Of a stretch of DNA of 14,426 bases, positions 1 through 6,953 are shown one piece after another. The translations under genes and the position numbers were made by a program. The stretch's first letter is position 1. Each line of letters begins with the position of its first letter. Location: positions 1 through 14,426 of the forward strand of contig CALMAR010000012.1 of assembly GCA_937859855.1 (NCBI GenBank), read 5' to 3'. This DNA is from an uncultured Kineosporia sp. Lineage in GTDB: Bacteria > Actinomycetota > Actinomycetes > Actinomycetales > Kineosporiaceae. The notes below the pieces were generated by a model. That model had not been told where the DNA came from, did no database searches, and worked only from the letters and a program-made list of their open reading frames with translations.

Positions 1-303
1 GTCGTCCAGAAAGGCGATCCAGTCCGCACCGGAGCAGAGCCAGCCCAGATTGCGGGCCGCCGCCGGTCCGCGGCCGAAGCTGCGCCGGACCAGGAACCTC
101 TGGTCCGGTGAGCCGTTCCAGCTCAGCCTCAGCGGCTGGCGGCCCTGATTCGTATCGGTGAACGGCCGGTCGTCCACCACGATCACCTCAGCAGGCCGTA
201 GCTGCGACATCTGAGCGAGGCGGCCGAGCAGGCGGTGCAGGCTGTCCCGGCCGATGGTGGGAATCACCACCGCACAACGAAGCCCCTGTGAGGAACGGCT
301 CAT
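1..303 (-). CDS. Family 2 glycosyltransferase, N-terminal part (runs off left edge)
   Basis: The first 101 codons of a GT-A fold glycosyltransferase are present; the rest lies beyond base 1. Visible motifs are VVIPTIGR at residues 12-19 (first beta strand and nucleotide-binding loop), VIVVDDRP at 40-47 (first Asp pair of the fold), GRGPAAARNLGW at 78-89 (the conserved G-x-AxARN segment) and WIAFLDD at 95-101, which ends in the DxD-type metal/nucleotide-sugar site at the window edge. The family moves a sugar from a nucleotide-sugar to an acceptor, usually at the cytoplasmic face of the membrane. The ATG overlaps the stop of the upstream carbamoyltransferase as ATGA (300-303), so the two are probably translated together and may modify the same glycan. 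There is no signal peptide. Family assignment is firm; donor and acceptor cannot be told. Confidence 0.87.
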   Translation of the reverse strand, partial: MSRSSQGLRCAVVIPTIGRDSLHRLLGRLAQMSQLRPAEVIVVDDRPFTDTNQGRQPLRLSWNGSPDQRFLVRRSFGRGPAAARNLGWLCSGADWIAFLDD

Positions 304-1946
304 CCGGTGGGCCCATCAGTGCCGTAGGCGGCGGCCCGGCGAACCAGATGCGGTCCCAGCACCAGCGCGTCGACCGGGGCCGAGCCGAACAGCTCCAGCG
401 CGTCCCGGGGATCGTCGGCCATCGGCCGCCCGGCTGTGTTCAGGCTGGTGTTGACCAGCACCGGCACGCCGGTGCGCTGCTCGAAAGCCCTCAGCAGAGA
501 GGCAATTCCAGGATTGGTGCTGTCGTCCACGGTCTGGATCCGAGCGGTGCCATCGACGTGCACGACCGCCGGGATCCGGCTCCTCCACTCCGGCGCGACG
601 TCGTGCACGAACAGCATGTACGGGCTGGGGATCGGCCCGGCCGAGAAGATCTCGGCCGCTCGATCGGTCAGCACCATCGGAGCGACCGGACGGAACTGTT
701 CCCGGCCCTTGACGTCGTTCAGCCGTTCCAGGTTGTCCGCGTTCATCGGGTTGGCCAGCAGAGAGCGCTGACCCAGCGCCCGGGGGCCGTATTCGCTGCG
801 GCCGTCGAACCAGGCGATCACACCGTCGCTGGCCAGGATGTCCGCGACCTGGCCGGACAGGTCGCGCGGTGTGGTGAAGGGGACGGCGGCCCGGTGCAGC
901 CAGGCGGCCAGGTCCTGATCGGACCAGCCCCGGCCCAGCGCCGCTGACGGCATCGGGGCGGGCACCTCGCCGCCGTCCGCGCTCACCTGGAGCGCCGCCC
1001 CCAGTGCCGTTCCGGCGTCTCCGGCGGCCGGCTGTACCCAGACCTCCTCGAACGGGGTCTCGCGCCAGATCCGGCTGTTGGCCACGCAGTTCAGTGCTGT
1101 GCCGCCGGCCATGGTCAGAACCCGGTCACCGGTCTGGGCGTGCAGCCAGCTGGCCAGCTCGACCAGCACCTCCTCCAGCCGGGCCTGGACGGAGGCGGCC
1201 AGATCGGCGTGATCGCCTCCCCAGCTGCCGTCGTCTATCCGGCGGGGAGCCCAGCGCTCCCAGTTCGGTGATTCGGCGACGAAGCCACCGTCGCCGGTGG
1301 CCCGGATGAGCTCACGAAACTCGTCCAGGAACCGTGGCCGGCCGTACGAGGCGAGTGCCATCACCTTGAACTCGTCGCTGGAGCGCAGAAAGCCCAGGTG
1401 ATCAGTCAGGCTCTCGTAGACCAGTCCCAGGGAGTGCGGCAGTTGCTGGGCGGCCAGGACCTCGATCTGGCCCTGCTGATATCGACCGGCCAGATGGGAT
1501 GCGCTTTCGCCCCGGCCGTCCAGCACCAGCACGCTGCTGGCGGGATACGGCGAGGCCAGCGCACCCGAAGCAGCATGGGCCACGTGGTGCGGCACGAACC
1601 GAACCTGCTGCGGGTCCAAGCCGGGCAGGGCTGCGGCCAAGAACTGAGGTGCGCGCTCGGCATAGGTGATTCTCAGCTGATCCCACGGATCACCTTCGAC
1701 CGGCTTGGCCAGGGACGGGTCGAACGAGTAGGCGACGGCGTCCAGATCCTGCGGGCGCAGGCCGGCCTGCGACAGGCACCAGCGCATGCTCAGCTCGGGC
1801 AGCTCCCAGGCCGAGAATGGAACTGGCCGCTTGCCGTGCTTGCGCCGGCTGAATCGCTCCTCCTCGGCCGCGGCCAGCACCTGACCATCGACGATCACGG
1901 CCGAAGCCGGGTCGTGGAAGATCGCGTTGACACCGAGAATTCGCAT
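300..1946 (-). CDS. Carbamoyltransferase, NodU/CmcH family
   Basis: A complete 548-residue cytoplasmic enzyme, normal length for NodU/CmcH/TobZ-type O-carbamoyltransferases, which make carbamoyl-adenylate from carbamoyl phosphate and ATP and pass the carbamoyl group to a sugar or antibiotic hydroxyl. The N-terminal Kae1-like domain shows GVNAIFHDPASAV (residues 5-17), AAEEERFSRRKH (26-37), the metal-site HHVAH (120-124), LVLDGRGE (140-147), EFKVMALASYG (192-202) and MAGGTALNCVANSRI (279-293). The C-terminal domain shows WFDGRSEYGPRALGQRSLLANP (379-400), REQFRPVAPMV (415-425) and VPVLVNTSLNTAGRPM (494-509). All expected blocks are intact. I chose the ATG at 1946 because the family begins MxILGxN and GAGAAG-like purines lie 9 nt upstream; an in-frame GTG at 1982 would add 12 unconserved residues. 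The stop overlaps the following glycosyltransferase start. The substrate is unknown; a cell-surface glycan or glycolipid is an inference from that neighbour. Confidence 0.93.
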   Translation of the reverse strand: MRILGVNAIFHDPASAVIVDGQVLAAAEEERFSRRKHGKRPVPFSAWELPELSMRWCLSQAGLRPQDLDAVAYSFDPSLAKPVEGDPWDQLRITYAERAPQFLAAALPGLDPQQVRFVPHHVAHAASGALASPYPASSVLVLDGRGESASHLAGRYQQGQIEVLAAQQLPHSLGLVYESLTDHLGFLRSSDEFKVMALASYGRPRFLDEFRELIRATGDGGFVAESPNWERWAPRRIDDGSWGGDHADLAASVQARLEEVLVELASWLHAQTGDRVLTMAGGTALNCVANSRIWRETPFEEVWVQPAAGDAGTALGAALQVSADGGEVPAPMPSAALGRGWSDQDLAAWLHRAAVPFTTPRDLSGQVADILASDGVIAWFDGRSEYGPRALGQRSLLANPMNADNLERLNDVKGREQFRPVAPMVLTDRAAEIFSAGPIPSPYMLFVHDVAPEWRSRIPAVVHVDGTARIQTVDDSTNPGIASLLRAFEQRTGVPVLVNTSLNTAGRPMADDPRDALELFGSAPVDALVLGPHLVRRAAAYGTDGPTG

Positions 1947-2133
1947 GATCCGCAACTTCTCACGCGGAGAAGCGGTTCGCACTTCTATGTGTCACTTGCC
2001 AGGTCAGATGGCCTTTGCCCGGACCGGGCCGGGCTGGAGTGATCAAAATGCCTGCCCGGCAGTGGATCACGCCAACCCGGCTTCCGGTTACACCTGGGTC
2101 ACATCGGTATTGCCTGATCGCGGCGAACCGGCG

Positions 2134-2556
2134 TTACTTCTTGCGGCTCTTGGCCGACTCGCGCCGGTTGGCCTTCTTGATCGCATCGACCAGCTCGCTC
2201 TTGGCCATCTTCGACCGGCCCTTGATCTCCAGGCGCTTGGCGAGGTCCTGAAGATGGGTCTTGCTCGCGTTGGCATCGACCCCCTCGGCGGTCTTGCGAT
2301 GCGTGTTCTTGCCACCGGCGGCCTGAGCATCGGAGGGCCCTTTCTTGCTCTTGGCCTCCCAGTGGTCGCCAACCTTCTCGTAGCTGTGTTTCAGCGCGGA
2401 GAAAGCGACCCGGTGCGCCCGCTCGGCGTCGCCGTACTCCTTGGCGGCCGAGTCGTGGGCCTTGGCGAAAGTGCGCTGAGCCTTCTTGTCCGACTTCTTC
2501 AGCGTTGACGGCAGCTCGGCCTTCTTGACCTTGCCGCTCTTGGTGGTCTTGGGCAT
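2134..2556 (-). CDS. ChaB family protein with C-terminal Rho_N domain
   Basis: A 140-residue, very Lys-rich soluble protein. Residues 14-68 (from ELPSTLKKSDKKAQRTFAK to KVGDHWEAK) match the ChaB domain, including the conserved ELPxxL start and the AHRVAFSALKHSYEK helix. Residues about 99-131 (KTHLQDLAKRLEIKGRSKMAKSEL onward) match the Rho termination factor N-terminal (SAP-like) helical motif, often associated with nucleic-acid binding. The name comes from an E. coli gene placed next to the ChaA cation antiporter; an actual transport role is not established, and the basic Rho_N tail points instead to DNA or RNA association. The start is clear: AAAGGAG lies about 7 nt before the ATG at 2556. 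The gene is divergent from the DUF4235 operon across a 150-bp shared promoter region, so the two sides may be co-regulated, perhaps by a stress sigma factor. Family confident, function unknown. Confidence 0.88.
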   Translation of the reverse strand: MPKTTKSGKVKKAELPSTLKKSDKKAQRTFAKAHDSAAKEYGDAERAHRVAFSALKHSYEKVGDHWEAKSKKGPSDAQAAGGKNTHRKTAEGVDANASKTHLQDLAKRLEIKGRSKMAKSELVDAIKKANRRESAKSRKK

Positions 2557-2666
2557 AGTGATCTCCTTTCGGCGACCACCTTGGCGTACTTCCGCCGCGG
2601 CGCATCCCGGACCCGGGCAGCCATCCCGCTGGCGTAGCCTTGATGATCTCCAGTGGTGAGATTGTG

Positions 2667-2691
2667 GTATCCGCCTAGCCTTGAACGAAAC
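2667..2691 (-). promoter_or_regulatory. Possible SigB/SigF-type promoter towards chaB
   Basis: On the minus strand GTTT (2691-2688) is followed after 15 nt by GGATAC (2672-2667). This resembles the GTTT-N14-16-GGGTA(T/C) pattern of actinobacterial SigB/SigF stress promoters, with one mismatch in the -10 block. Transcription from it would give a leader of about 100 nt before the chaB ATG. On the plus strand the same 150-bp divergent spacer (2557-2706) must also hold the promoter of the DUF4235 operon; TAGCCT at 2676-2681 is the only -10-like hexamer I noticed, without a good -35. Weak evidence, motif only. Confidence 0.28.
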
Positions 2692-2706
2692 GCAGCGGAG
2701 GAATCG

Positions 2707-2994
2707 ATGCCGAAAGCAGCAGCACTGGTCTACAAGCCGGTGAGTCTGGGTGCTGGGGTCGCTGGTGGCCTGCTGGCCGGAGTGATCTTCAAGCAGGTCT
2801 GGAAGCGCGTGGCGGACGAAGACGAAGCCCCGGAGGCCACCGACGCGGCCTACAGCTGGCGCGAGGTCATCCTGGCCGCCGCCATCCAAGGCGCGATCTT
2901 CGCCGCGGTCAAAGCCCTGGTGGATCGCGGCGGGGCAGCCGGCTTCCGCAAGCTGACCGGCATCTGGCCGGGCGAGGATTCATCTCAGAACTAG
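2707..2994 (+). CDS. DUF4235 family small membrane protein
   Basis: A 95-residue integral membrane protein. The opening VYKPVSLGAGVAGGLLAGVIFKQVWKRV (residues 8-35) is the hallmark of DUF4235, with a Gly-rich first membrane segment (about 11-31) followed by a charged loop (DEDEAPEATDA). SWREVILAAAIQGAIFAAVKALVDR (50-74) forms the second segment, and a short polar tail ends with GFRKLTGIWPGE. The function of the family is not known; it is common in Actinobacteria next to phage-holin-III-like and DUF3618 genes, as here. The ATG at 2707 is preceded by GGAGGA six bases upstream; an in-frame GTG at 2653 would add 18 residues with no family match. It is the first gene of a plus-strand operon, 30 nt ahead of the next. 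Confidence 0.88.
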   Translation: MPKAAALVYKPVSLGAGVAGGLLAGVIFKQVWKRVADEDEAPEATDAAYSWREVILAAAIQGAIFAAVKALVDRGGAAGFRKLTGIWPGEDSSQN

Positions 2995-3024
2995 CCGACA
3001 ACATTCTCGGAAGGCAGCACCCCG

Positions 3025-3438
3025 ATGAGCGACGACATCAGCAAGCCAGACCTCAGCCATCGATCGGCGGCTGATTTGATCAAGTCGGTGACCGAACTCG
3101 TTCCGCGACTGGTGAAGGAAGAGCTGGCCCTGGGCAAGCTCGAACTGCAGGAGAAGGGCAAGCGCGCCGGTCTGGGAGCCGGCATGTTCGGCGCGGCCGG
3201 AGTGGTCGCGTGGTTCGCCCTGGGCACGCTGGTCGCCACCGCGGTGCTGGGCCTGGCGAATGCGGTGGACGCCTGGCTGGCGGCGCTGATCGTGGCCGTC
3301 GTCCTGCTCGTCGTCGCCGGAATCCTCGCCCTGGTGGGCAAGTCGCAGATCAGCAAGGCCGTTCCGCCAGCTCCGGAGGAGGCCATCGCCAGCACCAAGG
3401 AGGATGTGCGCGTGATCAAGGAGAGTGCCCATCAATGA
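3025..3438 (+). CDS. Phage holin superfamily III-like membrane protein (Phage_holin_3_6 type)
   Basis: A 137-residue protein with an amphipathic, charged N-terminal helix (SAADLIKSVTELVPRLVKEELALGKLELQEKGKRAG, residues 14-49), then two hydrophobic segments (about 50-78 and 84-106) and a charged tail. The pattern DLIKxxTELVPRLVxEELxLxKxELxEKxKxAGxGAGxFGAAG is the usual signature of the actinobacterial chromosomal 'phage holin family' proteins. Despite the name these are host genes: no endolysin or other phage gene is nearby. The likely role is at the cell membrane or envelope, but no activity is established. GGAAGG lies upstream at a suitable distance. Its stop overlaps the start of the DUF3618 gene (ATGA, 3435-3438), which implies translational coupling and perhaps a shared membrane complex. 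Confidence 0.86.
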   Translation: MSDDISKPDLSHRSAADLIKSVTELVPRLVKEELALGKLELQEKGKRAGLGAGMFGAAGVVAWFALGTLVATAVLGLANAVDAWLAALIVAVVLLVVAGILALVGKSQISKAVPPAPEEAIASTKEDVRVIKESAHQ

Positions 3439-3965
3439 GCTCGTCAGACGACACTCCGGCCGCCACAGCGCCCGAGATTCCCACCGACAAGGAAGCGCTC
3501 GAGCGCGACATCGAGCAGACCCGCAACGAATTAGCCGACACTGTCGAGGCATTGGCCCACAAGGCCGACGTGAAGGCGCAGGTCAAGGAGAAGGGCGCCG
3601 AACTCAAGGAGCACGCGCAGGAGGTGGCTGGGAGCGCCAAGCAGCGATCAGCGGAACTGGCCGGCCAGGCTCGGCACAAGGCCAGCGAGCTGGCCGGGCA
3701 GGCCAAGGACAAGACCGCTGAGCTGGCCGGGCAGGCCAAGGACAAGACTGCCGAGCTGGCCGGCCGGGTGAAGGGGTCGCCGGACGACGATCTCGTGGTG
3801 GCCGGCGCCGGGCCGGAGGGCGCCGCACCGCGGTCGCCGGTCCTGGACCAGCCCAGCTGGTCGCACCCGGCTCAGCGGCCGGTCAATCAGCAGGTGATCG
3901 CTGTCGCGGCCGCTGGTGCCGTCGCCCTGCTGGTATGGATAGTGCGCCGCCGGCGCAACGGCTGA
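3435..3965 (+). CDS. DUF3618 domain protein with LEA-like 11-residue repeats and C-terminal membrane anchor
   Basis: A 176-residue protein. Residues 19-52 (KEALERDIEQTRNELADTVEALAHK and following) are the DUF3618 signature, a coiled-coil-like helix. Residues 73-111 hold three and a half tandem copies of an 11-residue unit, consensus xELAGQAKDKT, resembling the 11-mer Ala/Lys-rich repeats of group 3 LEA proteins and likely to form an amphipathic helix. A Pro/Gly-rich linker (115-150) leads to one membrane segment (about 153-170) and an RRRRNG tail, so the protein is probably tail-anchored with the helical part in the cytoplasm. The start overlaps the previous stop by 4 nt, with AAGGAG about 11 nt upstream. 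It closes the DUF4235-holin-DUF3618 operon and is convergent, 18 nt apart, with the zinc-ribbon gene. A role in envelope stress or membrane protection is inference only. Confidence 0.85.
   Translation: MSSSDDTPAATAPEIPTDKEALERDIEQTRNELADTVEALAHKADVKAQVKEKGAELKEHAQEVAGSAKQRSAELAGQARHKASELAGQAKDKTAELAGQAKDKTAELAGRVKGSPDDDLVVAGAGPEGAAPRSPVLDQPSWSHPAQRPVNQQVIAVAAAGAVALLVWIVRRRRNG
3654..3773 (+). repeat. 33-bp tandem coding repeat in the DUF3618 gene
   Basis: Units begin at 3654, 3687, 3720 and a partial one at 3753. The units at 3687-3719 and 3720-3752 differ at only two third-codon positions (31 of 33 bases equal), indicating recent duplication. The 3654 unit is more diverged. Each full unit encodes an 11-residue repeat of the type ELAGQAKDKTA. 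Confidence 0.9.
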
Positions 3966-3983
3966 CGTCCGGATCAGCGAAGA

Positions 3984-4304
3984 TCAGGCGGACCGCTGGC
4001 CGCCGATGTCCAGCGCTTCGCCCTGCTCGGTCCGGCGCTGATATGCCCGGGAGCACGATGCGCAGTAACCGCCGGTGTGTCGCTGCGAGGGCCAGAACTG
4101 GCTGGCTGGGCGGACCCGCTGGCAGCGCGGGCAGCGCAGTTCGGGGACTTGCTCGTCCCTGAGCCGGTGGCGCATGTGCCGGATGGCATCCGGTGTCCGG
4201 CCGATGACGTCGGCGATGTCGGCGGGCTCGACATCCTCGGCGATCAGGCGGCGCAGCATCAAAACCTCGTCCACCGACCAGCGCTTGCCGCTGTTGCCGC
4301 GCAT
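3984..4304 (-). CDS. Small HTH (SANT/Myb-like) plus C4 zinc-ribbon protein
   Basis: A 106-residue protein. Residues 7-50 (KRWSVDEVLMLRRLIAEDVEPADIADVIGRTPDAIRHMRHRLR) read as a three-helix DNA-binding unit: a leading Trp and acidic first helix as in SANT/Myb domains, then an IADVIGRTPDAIRxMRxRL recognition-helix pattern. Residues 58-91 form a likely C4 zinc ribbon: C58-x2-C61 and C81-x2-C84, with the spacing and FWPSQRHTGGYCASC context seen in the zinc fingers of some HNH/phage-type nucleases. No nuclease catalytic motif is present, so a regulator is more likely. The ATG at 4304 is chosen for the strong AGGAGGA just upstream and because the longer frame to 4394 adds unlike sequence. It is divergent from the permease gene, which it might regulate. 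No firm family name. Confidence 0.72.
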   Translation of the reverse strand: MRGNSGKRWSVDEVLMLRRLIAEDVEPADIADVIGRTPDAIRHMRHRLRDEQVPELRCPRCQRVRPASQFWPSQRHTGGYCASCSRAYQRRTEQGEALDIGGQRSA

Positions 4305-4328
4305 GGTTCCTCCTGGGCCGGCCATCCT

Positions 4329-4345
4329 GTTTCCAGTGTAGAAAC
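4329..4345 (-). promoter_or_regulatory. Inverted repeat covering a -10 hexamer upstream of the HTH/zinc-ribbon gene
   Basis: GTTTC (4329-4333) and GAAAC (4341-4345) form a perfect 5-bp inverted repeat with a 7-base centre. On the minus strand the centre contains TACACT (4340-4335), a good actinobacterial -10 hexamer that would start a leader of roughly 24 nt before the ATG at 4304. An operator over a promoter would fit autoregulation by the downstream protein. No convincing -35 was found. The repeat is seen directly; its role is inference. Confidence 0.35.
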
Positions 4346-4491
4346 CCGGCCGAATGGGAACGCTGGGCAGTGACATTGCCGCGTATCCCATCACGGGGTG
4401 TATCGCGGCGGTGGCGTGATTGCTCTCTTGCTGCGTGGAGCAACGCAGCGCGCAGGGCCAGGCAGGCCGGCCTCATCAGGACGATGAACCT

Positions 4492-6061
4492 GTGCAGCCC
4501 CGGCGTGAGCTGAGCCGTCTGGACACCGTGTTCTTCATGATCTCTGCCGTGGTGGTGATGGACACCATCGGTGCCATCGCCATCGGTGGTGCGCAGGCAT
4601 TCACCTGGCTGAGCGTGCTTTTCGTTCTGTTCTTCATTCCCTCCGCCCTGGCCTGCGCCGAGCTCGGCGCCGCCATTCCCGAGGAGGGCGGCCCCTATGT
4701 CTGGGTGCGCCGGGCCTTCGGCCGGGTTGGCTGGCTCGATGACCTCGTTTCTGTACTGGGCCGGAGTGCCGCTGTGGGTCGGTGGAACAGTGGCCGTGGT
4801 AGCCATGTCGGTGTACCAGCAGTTCATCGCCGAACTGCCTGTAGCGGGCCTGTTCTGCTTCGGAGCACTCTTCGTGCTGGCGGCTACGACGACGGCGGTG
4901 CTGCCGTTGAAATACGGCAAATGGATCCCGGTCAGTGGCGCGATCGGTCAGATCCTGCTGCTCGGCATCATTACTCTCAGCGTCGTCATCTATGGTGCAC
5001 GACACGGATTTCACGGTATTCAGCTGACCGAATTCCAGCCCACGACAATCGTTTTCGTTCAGGTCGTGCCGGTTCTGCTGTACTCGTTCGTCGGAGTGGA
5101 ACTGCCGGCCACGGCGGGGGAGGAGATGCGTGATCCACGCCGCGACCTGCCCGCCGCGATCGCCCGGGCGGGTGTGGTGCAGGGCCTGTTGTACGGCCTT
5201 CCCATCTTGGTCGTGCTGCTGGTGCTCCCGGCCGAGCAGATCACGTCGCTGAACGGGCTGATCGATGCCATGCGAAGCGCTTTCACCGTCTTCGGCGGCT
5301 CGATCGGCCCGGATGGGGCGGTCGTGCTCTCCGGTGCGGGCCGGGTCGTCGGCTGGATCTCGGCGGCCGGGTTCGTCTGGGTGCTGATGGCCAGTGCGTC
5401 GACCTGGATCATGGGTGCCGGCCGCGCTCAGGCGGCGGCCTGCCTGGATGGCGGTGGCCCGCGCTACTTCGGCCAGCTCTGCGCCCGCACCGGCGTCCCG
5501 CTGCGGATGGGGGTTGCCTCCGGAGTGGTGTCCCTGCTGACCGTGATCGCCGGGCTGCTGGTGACCGGACAGGACGGCAACAAGTACTTCTCCATCGCGC
5601 TGACCACATCGATCGCCCTGGTGATGCTGGCTTACCTGCTGATCTTTCCTGCTTTCGTCATGCTCCGATATCGCGAGCCTGAACTGAACCGGCCGTTCCG
5701 TGCTCCAGGAGGCCAGGCCGGAGCGTGGCTGATCACACTCCTCACCACCGGCTGGGCCCTGCTCACCACCGTCTGTGTGCTGTGGCCAGGGATCGGGCTG
5801 CCAGACCCCGGCGTCGCGCTCCCAGCCGGATTCGCGGGCCATCGGGCACAATTCGAACTGCTGGCGATCCTGCCGCTGGTAGTGCTGGCGGTCGCCGCGA
5901 TCGGGCATCATCTGAGCTCCGTGCTGGTGGAACGGGAGGTTCGTCCGGTCACGGTACCCAGCGCCGTCCCAGCCCAGCCGGTCCAGGTGATGGATGAGGC
6001 TGAGCTGTCGTTCGTTGCTGCCGATATGGGTGACACGGGGGCAGTTTCGGCCCTGGAATGA
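4492..6061 (+). pseudogene. APC family amino acid permease, single-base frameshift
   Basis: Two frames together encode one APC-superfamily transporter (12-TM, substrate:cation type). The first frame gives ELSRLDTVFFMISAVVVMDTIGAIAIGGAQAFTWLSVLF and IPSALACAELGAAIPEEGGPYVWVRRAFGR, the conserved first two membrane segments and loop. At 4724-4726 (GGG) one extra base shifts reading; dropping one G continues as RLAGSMTSFLYWAGVPLWVGG and stays open to the TGA at 6061. Later landmarks are FVGVELPATAGEEMRDPRRDLPAAI (the APC loop after TM6) and the RYREPELNRPFRAPGG loop before the last helices. The repaired protein would have about 522 residues, normal for the family. As read, the first frame stops at 5133 after some 200 nonsense codons. 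Start is uncertain: GTG 4492 has an AGGA 10 nt upstream; GTG 4435 and TTG 4420 are in frame without a ribosome site. It may be a recent pseudogene or a sequencing error, since the remainder is intact. Confidence 0.85.
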
Positions 6062-6113
6062 GCGAGTCGGCCGCGCCAGGACCGGGTGGGCCGCTGGTCA
6101 GCGGGCTCGCCGG

Positions 6114-6119
6114 TAGCGT
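6114..6119 (+). promoter_or_regulatory. Probable leaderless -10 element (TAGCGT) of the TauE/SafE gene
   Basis: TAGCGT fits the actinobacterial -10 pattern TANNNT and ends 6 nt before the ATG at 6126, so transcription would begin at or next to the start codon. No Shine-Dalgarno sequence precedes this ATG, which supports a leaderless mRNA. Confidence 0.5.
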
Positions 6120-6125
6120 GACCGG

Positions 6126-6953
6126 ATGCAGCTCTGGCAGGGCGGCGCCATCTTCGCCGCAGGGGCCGGTGCTGGGGCCATCAACGCGGCGGTCGGCTCG
6201 GGAACCCTGATGACGTTCTCAACCCTGGTTGGCCTGGGATACCCGCCGCTGGTCGCCAACATCTCCAACAACCTTGGGCTGATCACCGGAAACCTGGCCG
6301 GAGCCTGGGGGTATCGCCGCGAGCTGCGCGGCTGGATGCCGGTGGTCCGGCGGCTAATGCCGTGGTCAGTGGCCGGGGCCGCGCTCGGCGCCGTGCTGCT
6401 ACTGGTGCTGCCCTCGGGCGCCTTCGACGCGATCGTGCCGGTGCTGATCGGGCTGGCCGTCGTTCTGGTCGTGATTCAGCCGAGGCTGGCGGCTCGGATG
6501 CTGAAACCTGCCCTTCCGCCAGCCGGGGACGCCGAAGCCGTGAACCCTGAGACTGCTTCAACTGCCCCCAGAACTGCCCCCAGAACAGCCCCGGTCAGGC
6601 CGCTTCTGCTGATGCTGCTGGTCGGCTGCGGCGTCTACGGCGGTTACTTCGGCGCGGCCCAGGGGGTTCTGCTACTGGCCCTCCTGGGCGGCCTTTTCAC
6701 CGATTCGTTGCAGCTCGCCAATGGGCTGAAGAACATCCTGACCGTGGGCGTGAACAGTGCCGCCGCAATCATCTTCGCCATCGTCGCCTGGCATGACGTC
6801 GACTGGGCGGTGGTGGTTCTGATCGCCGCCGGCGGTGCGATCGGCGGACTGGCGGGGGCGGCGGCCGGGCGCCGGATGCCTGCGGTGGTGCTGCGCGGAT
6901 TCATCGTCCTGGTCGGTTGCCTGGCGATCGCCCGGCTGCTGTGGTGGAGCTAA
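6126..6953 (+). CDS. TauE/SafE family membrane transporter
   Basis: A 275-residue polytopic membrane protein of the sulfite exporter TauE/SafE type, whose members are proposed to move sulfur-containing or other small organic anions. The two-fold inverted pattern is clear: an N-terminal half with GAGAGAINAAVGSGTLMTFSTLVGLGYPPLVANISNNLGL (13-52) and a C-terminal half with CGVYGGYFGAAQGVLLLALLGGL (170-192) and LQLANGLKNILTVGVNSAAAIIFAI (197-221). About eight hydrophobic segments are visible, split by a cytoplasmic-type loop (130-155) with the repeat TAPRTAPRTAP. Length is normal. No Shine-Dalgarno site is present; a -10 hexamer 6 nt upstream suggests leaderless translation. It lies 64 nt after the permease, but its own promoter argues for a separate unit. 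Its TAA overlaps the stop of the convergent next gene. Substrate unknown. Confidence 0.9.
   Translation: MQLWQGGAIFAAGAGAGAINAAVGSGTLMTFSTLVGLGYPPLVANISNNLGLITGNLAGAWGYRRELRGWMPVVRRLMPWSVAGAALGAVLLLVLPSGAFDAIVPVLIGLAVVLVVIQPRLAARMLKPALPPAGDAEAVNPETASTAPRTAPRTAPVRPLLLMLLVGCGVYGGYFGAAQGVLLLALLGGLFTDSLQLANGLKNILTVGVNSAAAIIFAIVAWHDVDWAVVVLIAAGGAIGGLAGAAAGRRMPAVVLRGFIVLVGCLAIARLLWWS
6561..6592 (+). repeat. 12-bp tandem repeat in the central loop of the TauE/SafE gene
   Basis: ACTGCCCCCAGA occurs twice exactly (6561-6572, 6573-6584) and is followed by the start of a third, altered copy (ACAGCCCC). It encodes TAPRTAPRTAP in a loop that probably tolerates length change. Confidence 0.85.

Noticed and set aside
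288..947. Long plus-strand frame opposite the carbamoyltransferase
   Set aside because: Antisense shadow of strongly conserved carbamoyltransferase motifs; no family resemblance.
2017..2034. GCCCGG / CCGGGC hairpin downstream of the chaB gene
   Set aside because: A 6-bp GC stem is expected often by chance in such DNA; no T-tract and it is 100 nt from the stop.
3025..3438. Prophage remnant suggested by the holin-like gene
   Set aside because: No endolysin, integrase, structural gene or attachment repeat nearby; this holin-III family is a common chromosomal gene in Actinobacteria.
4634..5911. 425-codon open frame on the minus strand opposite the permease
   Set aside because: Composition (Gln/Arg/His/Asp-rich, no domains) is that of a high-GC antisense shadow, while the plus strand gives clear APC motifs.
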